NCBI GenBank assembly: GCA_038326025.1
Contig: JBBQJP010000002.1
Span: 62,001 to 126,000, forward strand
Direction: 5' to 3'
From: CAISIP01 sp038326025
Lineage (GTDB): Bacteria > Pseudomonadota > Gammaproteobacteria > Burkholderiales > Burkholderiaceae_C
Length of the DNA: 64,000 nucleotides
The notes below the pieces were generated by a model, which saw nothing but the letters and a program-made list of their open reading frames with translations, ran no database searches and was not told where the DNA came from. Positions 45,017 to 53,361 of this stretch are shown in pieces (position 1 is the stretch's first letter; every line of letters begins with the position of its first letter). The translations under genes were made by a program, and so were the position numbers.

Positions 45017-47425
45017 ATGGGATTGCCAAGTCAAGCACAAATCGTCATCGTCGGCGGCGGCATTGCCGGTTGCTCCACCGCCTACCATCTGGCGCGCGCG
45101 GGCAGGACCGACGTGGTTTTGCTCGAGCAGGGCAAGCTCACCAGCGGCACGACCTGGCATGCGGCGGGGCTGGTGGGGCAGCTGCGGCCCAACCGCAACA
45201 TGGCGGTGATGAGCAAATACGGCATCGAGTTGTACAGTACGCTGGAGGTCGAGACCGGTCTTGCCACCGGCTGGAAACAATGCGGCAGCGTGAACGTTGC
45301 ACGCACGCCCGAACGGTTGCAGGTGCTCAAGAAGCAGCTTGCGATGGCCAACAGCTTCGGCGTCGAATGCCATCTGATCGACTGCAAGGAGATTGGCGAG
45401 CGCGTGCCCATCATGCGCACCGACGACCTGCAGGGCGGTATCTGGCTGCCGGGCGATGGCAAGGCAAATCCGGCCGACCTGTGCATGTCGCTGGCCAAGG
45501 GCGCACGCAATCGCGGCGTGAAAATTCACGAAGGCATCGAGGTGACGGGCGTCATCATCGACAACGGCAAGGCCGTAGGCGTACGTACGGCGCAGGGTGA
45601 CATTCGCTGCGAAGTCGTCGTCAACTGCGCCGGGCAATGGGCGCGCCAGTTCGGCCGTCTGGCAGGCGTGAACGTGCCGCTGTATTCGGCTGAGCACTTC
45701 TATGTCGTGACCGGCAAGATCGAGGGCGTCACGCCGATGATGCCAGTGCTGCGCGACCCCGACGGTTTCATCTACTACAAGGAAGAGGTCGGCGGCCTGG
45801 TCATGGGCGGCTTCGAGCCGGTGGCCAAGCCCTGGAAGGTTGACCCGATTCCCGCCACCTTCCAGTTCGAATTGCTGGACGAGGACTGGGACCAGTTCGA
45901 GCCGTTGATGACCAACGCCATCCATCGCACACCCTGCCTGGAGACGGCCGAGATCAAGATGCTGCTCAACGGACCGGAGAGCTTCACACCGGACGGCAAT
46001 TTCATCCTGGGCGAGGCGCCGGAGTTGCGCAATTACTTTGTCTGCGCCGGATTCAATTCAGCCGGTATCGCGAACTCGGGTGGCGCCGGGCGCCTGATCG
46101 CCGAATGGATCATCCAGGGCGAGCCGAGCTCCGATCTGTGGGATGTCGACATTCGCCGCTTTGCCGCTTTCACCGGCAACCGCAAGGCCTTGTTCGAACG
46201 CACGGCCGAGACGCTGGGCCTGCATTACGCGATGCGCTGGCCACGCCAGGAACTGGAAACCGCGCGGCCGCTGCGCACCTCGCCGCTGTACGACAGCTTG
46301 CTTGCCAAAGGGGCGGAGTTCGGCAGCAAGAATGGCTGGGAGCGCGCCAACTACTTCCGCCCCGACGGTGCCGACGCGCCGGCGCACACCCTGGGCAAAC
46401 CCGGTTGGTTGCCGATGGTGATCGCTGAGCAGCGCGCCACGCGTGAAACGGTCGCGGTCTATGACCAGAGTTCGTTTTCCAAGCTGCAACTGCAAGGCCA
46501 CGACGCACTGGCCGTGTTGCAGCGCCTGTGTGCCAATGAGATCGACATTCCGATCGGCAAGATGGTCTATACCGCGATGCTCAACGAGCGCGGTGGTTTC
46601 GAGAGCGACCTGACCATCATCCGGCAAAAGCCGGACCACTTCGGTGATCGATTCCTGATCGTCACCGGATCGGGCCAGACCACACGCGACTTCGACTGGA
46701 TCTCGCGCCATATCGCGCCTACGGAACATGCCATCCTGACCGACGTTTCGGCACAGTATGGCGTGTTGTCCGTCATGGGCCCGAATGCGCAGGCCTTGCT
46801 CTCTAGGGTCAGCAACAACGCGTTTGCCGATGATCCGCTGAAGTTCTCCTGGACCCGGTTGATCGACCTGGGTTTTGCCCGCGTGCGCGCGGCACGCATG
46901 AGTTACGTTGGCGGCCCCGGCTACGAGTTGTATGTACCGGTGGAGATGATGCGCCACGCCTACCAGAGCTTGAACGAGGCGGGCACTGACCTGGGTCTGG
47001 TCGATGCCGGTTACTACGCACTCGATGCACTGCGCATCGAAATGGGCCGACGCGCCTGGGGCGCCGAGATCGGCCCGGACGAGACGCCGTTCGAGGCCAA
47101 CATGATGTTTGCCGTCAAGCTGAACAAAGGCACACCCTTCATTGGCCAGCAGGCATTGCGCGATCGTCAGGGCCAGCCGCTACGCAAGAAATTGGTCCGC
47201 CTGGTACTGGACGACCCGACGATTTACGCCTGGGGCGGGGAAACGATCCTGCTGGACGGCGCGCCGGTAGGCGAGATTTCCTCCGCTGGCTGGAGCCCGA
47301 AGGCGGGCGCCTGCGTCGCCCTTGGTTATCTGCGGACTGGCGCAGCGCTGCTGGAACACGCCGGCACGACTGCGCAGATCGCGTTGTGGGGCGACAAGCA
47401 CGGCGCGAAGCTGTACGCGCTCTAA
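45017..47425 (+). CDS. Sarcosine/dimethylglycine-dehydrogenase-like flavoprotein (FAD + folate domains)
   Basis: 802 residues from ATG 45017. The N-terminal DAO-type FAD domain (IVIVGGGIAGCSTAYHLARAG) contains SGTTWHAAGLVGQ, whose His carries covalent FAD in dimethylglycine dehydrogenase. The C-terminal ~380 residues are a GcvT-like folate-binding domain (YYALDALRIEMGRRAWGAEI; ETPFEANMMFAVKLNKG). Such enzymes oxidatively demethylate N-methyl amines, passing the carbon to tetrahydrofolate. It is the last gene of the phnA-phnY unit. N-methylated phosphonates or the amines derived from them are the likely substrates, but ordinary sarcosine or dimethylglycine cannot be excluded. Confidence 0.88.
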   Translation: MGLPSQAQIVIVGGGIAGCSTAYHLARAGRTDVVLLEQGKLTSGTTWHAAGLVGQLRPNRNMAVMSKYGIELYSTLEVETGLATGWKQCGSVNVARTPERLQVLKKQLAMANSFGVECHLIDCKEIGERVPIMRTDDLQGGIWLPGDGKANPADLCMSLAKGARNRGVKIHEGIEVTGVIIDNGKAVGVRTAQGDIRCEVVVNCAGQWARQFGRLAGVNVPLYSAEHFYVVTGKIEGVTPMMPVLRDPDGFIYYKEEVGGLVMGGFEPVAKPWKVDPIPATFQFELLDEDWDQFEPLMTNAIHRTPCLETAEIKMLLNGPESFTPDGNFILGEAPELRNYFVCAGFNSAGIANSGGAGRLIAEWIIQGEPSSDLWDVDIRRFAAFTGNRKALFERTAETLGLHYAMRWPRQELETARPLRTSPLYDSLLAKGAEFGSKNGWERANYFRPDGADAPAHTLGKPGWLPMVIAEQRATRETVAVYDQSSFSKLQLQGHDALAVLQRLCANEIDIPIGKMVYTAMLNERGGFESDLTIIRQKPDHFGDRFLIVTGSGQTTRDFDWISRHIAPTEHAILTDVSAQYGVLSVMGPNAQALLSRVSNNAFADDPLKFSWTRLIDLGFARVRAARMSYVGGPGYELYVPVEMMRHAYQSLNEAGTDLGLVDAGYYALDALRIEMGRRAWGAEIGPDETPFEANMMFAVKLNKGTPFIGQQALRDRQGQPLRKKLVRLVLDDPTIYAWGGETILLDGAPVGEISSAGWSPKAGACVALGYLRTGAALLEHAGTTAQIALWGDKHGAKLYAL

Positions 47426-47578
47426 GTCCGACGGGCGCACGACCGCCGGCCCGACATGCCTGCTGACCGTCATCAGCTTCCCCTGATCGGAGGATTGGCA
47501 AAAAGCGCCCGGCAGGCATAAGATGTTTGATGCAGTGGGCAGGCACGTTTGCTATTGCCTGCCGCCAGGGAGGACATC

Positions 47579-50230
47579 ATGGCAACCTCAAGCGAAACGG
47601 TTGGAGCGCCGGAGCATGCGATCGACCCGCCTTGGTGTGCCGACAACCCGCTGGTGCGGGTCGATCGCAGTGGAGATCCGTCGCGATCCGTTCAGGTGCA
47701 GCATCTGGACTATCCATACGAAGTCAAATTGCCGACGCCACCGACCGATATCAGCGGATATTTCGCGCTCGCCTATGACTACCTGACCGCGGTCAACTCC
47801 AAACTGGAAATAGACGACGAGTTGCTGAACGGATTGATACCCGGCGCCCCCGACGCCGACGCGTTGCGACTGCGATGGCTGGGCACCAACGGCGAACTGA
47901 GTCATTCCTACTGGCTGAATCGGTTTGATTTCACCGCCGCGCCATATGGCAGCGCTACACCGCCCGTAGTCGACAGCACGCTCATCCTGCTTGCAGGATT
48001 GACCAGTTGGAAAACAGTCACGCTATTCGGCGGGCAAGGCCTGCGCATTCTGGCGCAGGTCCGGGGCTCGGCCGCGGGGCCGGTCCTCGTGCGCATCACC
48101 GGCGTGGTGTCGACTGTTCCGTCATTCAAGGCGACTCCCGCCGCGCTTGCGCTCACAGGTGCCTTCAATCGAGACCTGATGACAAGCATGTTGGCCCTGA
48201 TGAAACAAGGCCTGCCCCCGGACAACACGCTTATGGACATCGGATGGGCTCTGCTGCCAGACGTACAGAATGACGCCGACGTGGCCATGCGCGTGGAGCT
48301 GCGGGCCACGACCGCCCTGCCAGCAAGCGCAGGAGGTGAAAGCACCCAGTTGGACGCATCCAGCCATCGATTGACCACCCGTCTTGACTTTGCCGCGAGC
48401 GACATCGTGACGATGTCTGTCTTCAAGCAGCCGTTGATCGCGTTCGCCAATGCACAGGCCCAGGTGCTGAAGCAGGACCCGTTCAGCCGGCAAGGTGCCA
48501 GTAGCTACTGGGAAAACCGACCGAGCCTGCCCAGCGACCAACTGGATCCGGCGCGTGAGACTGAACTCTGGGGCAACTTGCCATCGAGTGCCGGGAAAGT
48601 CCAACTGGCGGATGGGGAAGTCCGGGTGAGGCACGTTCGGCTCATTGATCCGCCAATAGCCGAGGGCACACCGAAACTGGTACCCGAAACCAGCAATGCA
48701 ACCGTCCGGAGCAACGAATTCACGGCCGTCAGTGCGTTCTTCCATGGCCAATCCCTGTTCCGGCGTATCCGCGGCAATGGACTGATACCGGGCGACTTGC
48801 TGCGTTTCGTATCCCTGCCGCTGGACATTCACTACCGCGCCGGCATCCTGCCAGGCTACGGGGATGGCCGCACGATCAACGCCCAGGTGCGCTGGGCCAT
48901 CAGCGTGCCCGAAGTATCCGGCCCCGATCCGGTCCCGGTGCGTCGACTGGAGTTACGCTTTGCGCTGGGTGACCTGTCCATGACTGCCGGTCGACTGCCC
49001 GCCAACATGCCCTCAGCTGCCGAGCGGCACCCGCTCGGCGTGGCGATCGATCCACGTTGGTGCTGGCATGAATTCGGCCACGCATTGATAGCCGGCGCCA
49101 CGGGCACACTGGAACTACCGTTTGCCCACAGCGTGGGTGACGCGCTTGCCGCCATCGAATGCGATCCCGTGTCGGCCTTGGCCCGCGACAACACAGGCGC
49201 AGCAGACAACAGTGGCGCATGGCGCTATGTCACCTTTCCGTGGATTCACATACCGCGGCGTCACGACCGCGACGTGCAGAAGGGCTGGAGCTGGACCGAA
49301 ACCGTCAGCGGCGTGGACCCACCCCACGGCTACCGCAGCGAGCAGTTGATGTCGACCTCGTTGTTTCGCCTCTACCGCGCACTGGGTGGCGACTGCCAGA
49401 AGACCAGTCTGGCCGGCATCGAGATTCCGGCGCGCGTCGAGCGCGAGCAGGCGTCGAACTATGTCTCCTACCTGATCATGCGTACGCTGGCCTCGCTGGG
49501 ACCGGCGAATGTGTCCCCATGTGCCAGCGTGCAGATGTTTGTCCATGCCATGCGCAGCGTTGATTGCGCCACCAGTGGACAACCAGGACCCGGTGGTTAT
49601 ATCGGCGGCACGACCAACAAGGTGATCCAGTGGGCGTTCGAACGCCAAGGCCTGTACGGCAGGCCATTGCCAAATTCACCCATCATTGGCCTGGAAGGAC
49701 TGCATGGCGGATCGCCCCAGGTGGATCTGCAGATCGAGGACCAGCGTGAGGCATGGGATGGACCCTATACCCCGGTGGATCTGCTCGGCACATCCTGGTT
49801 TTCAGCGTCCGGTGCGATCGACGTCCAGCGGGAGAATCCGAACGCTTTCGGGCGACAAAGGATCAAAGTGACAGTCCAGAACCGCGGCGCCGATGAGGCG
49901 GGATCTACTGTCATTCAGGTCTGGTGCGCGCCGCTTCCGGCTGCAAGCGGGATTCCCGCGTTTCCCGGTCCTCAATGGGTTCTCGCGGGCAACGTCACTG
50001 GGTCGGTACCAGGCCACGACGAAACGGTCCCGGGCCAACTCCAGTTTCCAGCCATTGTCTGGCAGCCAATCCAAGCTGGCCGCTATGTGGTACTGGCCGC
50101 CGCGAGTTGCCCGCTCGACCGCGCCAATATCGATCCCGCAACGGCTTATCCCTGCGCCACTGAACCGGGGCCGGTAGCCCGGCTGGTGGCATTTGACAAC
50201 AACCTGGGCCTGACGATCGTGTCAACCTGA
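47579..50230 (+). CDS. Uncharacterised large protein with gluzincin-like HExxH motif
   Basis: 883 residues from ATG 47579, behind a strong GGGAGGA site. I do not recognise the family by name. At residues 497-501 it has HEFGH, an HExxH zinc motif, followed 12-26 residues later by AHSVGDALAAIE, where Glu527 or Asp521 could be the third ligand in the manner of gluzincins. The N-terminal half is rich in beta strands; residues about 770-883 look like an Ig-like beta domain (RIKVTVQNRGADEAGSTVIQVW). No signal peptide or membrane helix is seen, so it is cytosolic or exported by another route. It is convergent with a PAP2/haloperoxidase-like gene 50 nt away. Confidence 0.75.
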   Translation: MATSSETVGAPEHAIDPPWCADNPLVRVDRSGDPSRSVQVQHLDYPYEVKLPTPPTDISGYFALAYDYLTAVNSKLEIDDELLNGLIPGAPDADALRLRWLGTNGELSHSYWLNRFDFTAAPYGSATPPVVDSTLILLAGLTSWKTVTLFGGQGLRILAQVRGSAAGPVLVRITGVVSTVPSFKATPAALALTGAFNRDLMTSMLALMKQGLPPDNTLMDIGWALLPDVQNDADVAMRVELRATTALPASAGGESTQLDASSHRLTTRLDFAASDIVTMSVFKQPLIAFANAQAQVLKQDPFSRQGASSYWENRPSLPSDQLDPARETELWGNLPSSAGKVQLADGEVRVRHVRLIDPPIAEGTPKLVPETSNATVRSNEFTAVSAFFHGQSLFRRIRGNGLIPGDLLRFVSLPLDIHYRAGILPGYGDGRTINAQVRWAISVPEVSGPDPVPVRRLELRFALGDLSMTAGRLPANMPSAAERHPLGVAIDPRWCWHEFGHALIAGATGTLELPFAHSVGDALAAIECDPVSALARDNTGAADNSGAWRYVTFPWIHIPRRHDRDVQKGWSWTETVSGVDPPHGYRSEQLMSTSLFRLYRALGGDCQKTSLAGIEIPARVEREQASNYVSYLIMRTLASLGPANVSPCASVQMFVHAMRSVDCATSGQPGPGGYIGGTTNKVIQWAFERQGLYGRPLPNSPIIGLEGLHGGSPQVDLQIEDQREAWDGPYTPVDLLGTSWFSASGAIDVQRENPNAFGRQRIKVTVQNRGADEAGSTVIQVWCAPLPAASGIPAFPGPQWVLAGNVTGSVPGHDETVPGQLQFPAIVWQPIQAGRYVVLAAASCPLDRANIDPATAYPCATEPGPVARLVAFDNNLGLTIVST

Positions 50231-50280
50231 CATGCCGCCAAGGTCGCCGGGCCGCAGCCCCGCTACATGTCCACCGGAGA

Positions 50281-51294
50281 CTAAACAGGGCCGAGGTTGA
50301 GCCACTCGAACTGCGCCCGTTCAAACAGCCCGGGCGCAGGCTCCGCCGGGGCGGCACAGGGATCGTACGGTGTTTTTGATCTAAACAGCGGGTTGACGAT
50401 CGCGGTGGCATCGTCTGCGAACAAGCGCTCAACCAGACGCTGCGCGAGCAGCATGCCAGCAACGCTATCGGATGGATAGTGCAAGCCAGCCCGTTCCCGG
50501 TTCTTGGCAACACGCCCGGCCAGCCAGTCCAGCTCTCGGCCCTTGTTGGTGTCGATCGACGCGATCTTGCGCAAGAGGCCGCTGGTGAGATGCGATGTCA
50601 GCGCGTGACCACTGGGAAAGGCTGGGTGACGGGGTGGCCCGAACGGGACCAGCAGCCCTGGACACAAGGCTGACGGTCGTGCGCGTTGGTAGACGTATTT
50701 GTAATGCAGGGCGACGGCCTCGCCGATGCGTTGCGCATAGCTGATCATTGCCGTCGTGTACGGCTTTTCGCCGGCACCCAGATTGAGCAACTGCAGCCAA
50801 TAGACCGGGGCCGCGTCGGCTTGCGCCATGATCTCGGGCATGTATCTGTCGCGATCGTCTGCCATCTGCGCCAGCAGGTTGTAGATTTCGCCCTTGATCA
50901 CATCGTCGGCAGCTGCGCCCGTTGCGGTTCGCCACTCGTTGGCTTGCATCCATTCCAGATGTTTTGGATAGCCGATATCCTCGAGATCGGCGTCGATCGC
51001 TTGCCATTCGGACTCTTTGGCGGCGAACTGATTCGCAGCCAAAGTGGCGAGCAGCGGTGGATCCCACAGTGCCACCGGATACGCCGCTTGCAGATCTGGC
51101 ACCATCCACTGCGGCAGCGCCGGCACCCCGGTGCCATCGGGTGTGTAATCCAACACCCATGGCTTGGGCGCCAGTTCGGCGGGCATGTTGCGCAGGGCAC
51201 CACCCGAGCCTCCGCCGTCGCCTCCGTAACCATACCCGTAGCCGTATCCATAACCGTAGCCATATCCGTAGCCGTATCCCATAAATCCTCCCAT
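50281..51294 (-). CDS. PAP2/vanadium-haloperoxidase-like phosphatase with (Gly-Tyr)9 N-terminus
   Basis: 337 residues from ATG 51294. The three-part active site of PAP2 phosphatases and vanadium haloperoxidases is present: KYVYQRARP (KxxxxxxRP), AFPSGHALTSH (PSGH), and NRERAGLHYPSD (SRxxxxxHxxxD-like). No multi-helix membrane core is seen, so it resembles soluble haloperoxidase-type enzymes rather than lipid phosphatases. The N-terminus is odd: nine Gly-Tyr pairs (residues 6-23) then Gly/Asp-rich sequence, with no signal peptide. It is 51 nt after a class III cyclase gene. Substrate (phosphate ester or halide) unknown. Confidence 0.8.
   Translation of the reverse strand: MGGFMGYGYGYGYGYGYGYGYGYGGDGGGSGGALRNMPAELAPKPWVLDYTPDGTGVPALPQWMVPDLQAAYPVALWDPPLLATLAANQFAAKESEWQAIDADLEDIGYPKHLEWMQANEWRTATGAAADDVIKGEIYNLLAQMADDRDRYMPEIMAQADAAPVYWLQLLNLGAGEKPYTTAMISYAQRIGEAVALHYKYVYQRARPSALCPGLLVPFGPPRHPAFPSGHALTSHLTSGLLRKIASIDTNKGRELDWLAGRVAKNRERAGLHYPSDSVAGMLLAQRLVERLFADDATAIVNPLFRSKTPYDPCAAPAEPAPGLFERAQFEWLNLGPV
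51226..51279 (-). repeat. (Gly-Tyr)9-encoding 6-bp repeat
   Basis: Nine tandem GGN-TAY codon pairs (54 nt) near the 5' end of the haloperoxidase-like gene. Third-position variation (GGA/GGC/GGT/GGG, TAC/TAT) shows it is not a pure DNA microsatellite, so selection on the protein is likely. Confidence 0.9.
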
Positions 51295-51345
51295 GTGCAA
51301 CAGCGTCCGTTCGGTGATCAGACCCGGGCTGCGGTCAGATGCGGC

Positions 51346-53130
51346 TCACTCGGGCAGCCCTGCTGCCCGCAAGCCGTCAACCAGAAGCGCGAGATCGGCG
51401 GCGCGCCGAAGCGGATAACGTGCCGCAAATTCAGATATCCGAAAGCCCGGGTCGCGCGCCAGCAGTTCGCCTGCCAGTGCTCGAGCCTCGTCTGCGTGAC
51501 CCATCAGGGCGTGGCAGATACACAGGTTGCGGATGCAGGCGAAGTGCCCGGGGTGGTCCCGGTGTGCCTTGAGCAACCACACCAGGGCCTGGTCATACCG
51601 TTGCGCCAGCAGTTCGGCCAACCCGGCGACGCCCCAGAAAAAAAACGCCATCGGATCGAACGGGCTCAGGCGCCAGGCGTTGCGCAGGCGCTCGAGCGCG
51701 GCGTCGGGTTGGCCCAGGTAGCAGCAAGTCACCGCGCTCAATCCCCAGGCGAACGCCGAATTCTTGTTGGCCAGCAAGGAACGTTCAAACATCTCGACAG
51801 CCGACTCGGGCTGCTGACGCAAAAAAGCTTCCACATGGGCAGCCACCGCAATGACGAAGGCATCGGCTGGATCAAGCGCCAGGGCCCGGTGCGCGGCAAT
51901 CACGGCAGCGTCTGGTGCGCTCTTGTCTGCCTTGTCACGCCATTCGCCCAACAACAAAACATACCACCACGCCTTGTACGCATGCGCCTGGGCATAGTCG
52001 GGATCAAGCGCGATGGCCCGGTCCAGCAACGCACCTGCTGCCAGGAACTCGGCCTCCTGGTCACTGTTGTTGAAGGCCATGGCCCGCAACACGCAGTCGT
52101 AGGCGTCCAGACTCTCGGTGGGCTTGCTGCGCACCCGGGCTGACTCCACCTCGAGAAGGCGCGGCTCGATCGCCCCGACGACACTGGCGGCGATGCGATC
52201 CTGAAACGCAAACAGCTCGCCGACGGAACCATCGAAACGTTCGGCCCAGATGATGCGGTTATGGCCCGCGTCGTTGAGTTCCACCGTGATACGCAGCGCG
52301 TCGTGCTGACGGCGCACGCTGCCGTTGAGCACATATCGCACACCCAGTTCGGCGGCGATCTGGGGTATGTCGGCCAGGCGGTTACGGTACTGCAATGTGG
52401 AGTTGCGCGCGATGACCAGCAGCGAACGATTCACCGCCAGGGCACCAATGATGTCCTCGGTAATGCCTTCACCGAAATAGGCATCGGACGCGACGCCGCT
52501 GCCGTTGCGAAACGGCAAGACGGCAATCGACGGCCGATTGTTCCAACTCAAGTGGGGTTGCACCATGCGCCGGCTCGTCACATCTTCTTCGACCCGCTCC
52601 AGGCGGTAGAGCCGGATTGGCCGACTGATGTTCTTCAGTTGGCGCTCGCCCAGGTCGGTGAGCACCACACCCAGCTTGTTCCACACATACTCGCGCACGG
52701 CAGCCGTCATGACAATCTCGCCCGCGCTGGCCAGCTGTTGGATGCGTGCAGCAATGTTGACACCGTCGCCGTGGATATTTTCACCGTCGACGATCACGTC
52801 CTCCACATTGATGCCGACCCGCATCTGCAAGGAGTTTTCGGCCTCATCGATCGGTGTCTGGGCGATCGCGCGCTGAACGTCGTCGGCCCAACGCACTGCG
52901 TCCACGACGCTTTGAAACTCGATCATCAAGCCGTCGCCCATGATTTGCAGCAACTGGCCGTTGTGCTCCCGGATCTTGGGCTCCAGCAATTGCTGGCGCA
53001 GGGTCATCCACTCGCCGATGGTGCGCACATCATCGCGCTCCATCATGCGGCTGAAACCCGCTACATCGGCAAACGCGATTGCGGCGAGGCGGCGAACCAC
53101 CTTCGAACCATGCGTGCCGGCTTGTGCCAT
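51346..53130 (-). CDS. Class III adenylate/guanylate cyclase with TolB-like and TPR domains
   Basis: 594 residues from ATG 53130; the frame continues upstream without family features. Residues about 10-175 form a class III cyclase with both metal-binding aspartates in AFADVAGFSRMM and LQIMGDGLMIEF and the Asn/Arg pair in GDGVNIAARIQQL, so it should be active. A TolB-like/CadC-type middle region (SIAVLPFRNGSG...EGITEDI) and about seven TPR repeats follow. This layout is frequent in rhizobia and Burkholderiales. It has no membrane helix and acts in the cytosol. It is upstream of the PAP2-like gene on the same strand. Confidence 0.9.
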   Translation of the reverse strand: MAQAGTHGSKVVRRLAAIAFADVAGFSRMMERDDVRTIGEWMTLRQQLLEPKIREHNGQLLQIMGDGLMIEFQSVVDAVRWADDVQRAIAQTPIDEAENSLQMRVGINVEDVIVDGENIHGDGVNIAARIQQLASAGEIVMTAAVREYVWNKLGVVLTDLGERQLKNISRPIRLYRLERVEEDVTSRRMVQPHLSWNNRPSIAVLPFRNGSGVASDAYFGEGITEDIIGALAVNRSLLVIARNSTLQYRNRLADIPQIAAELGVRYVLNGSVRRQHDALRITVELNDAGHNRIIWAERFDGSVGELFAFQDRIAASVVGAIEPRLLEVESARVRSKPTESLDAYDCVLRAMAFNNSDQEAEFLAAGALLDRAIALDPDYAQAHAYKAWWYVLLLGEWRDKADKSAPDAAVIAAHRALALDPADAFVIAVAAHVEAFLRQQPESAVEMFERSLLANKNSAFAWGLSAVTCCYLGQPDAALERLRNAWRLSPFDPMAFFFWGVAGLAELLAQRYDQALVWLLKAHRDHPGHFACIRNLCICHALMGHADEARALAGELLARDPGFRISEFAARYPLRRAADLALLVDGLRAAGLPE

Positions 53131-53361
53131 GCCATTGCCCCAACGGATGCGCGCTTCACGGACGATCTGTACACACACGACGCATCGACACTTTGCGATG
53201 CGACTTGCAAGAGCACGGTCACGCCGCTGCGCACATGGCGGTGGACCGACCCTTGAGGCCCATTGTTGCGACCAGACCCGATTGCAGTCAACACCCGCAT
53301 GGGGGATGTCCGACCGCCCGCAATGTGCCGCGCCGCGGCCTACTTGCCGGCCAGACAACCG

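Noticed and set aside
51226..51279. CRISPR-like or satellite repeat
   Set aside because: Six-bp periodicity with third-codon variation inside a gene; it encodes Gly-Tyr pairs and has no spacers.
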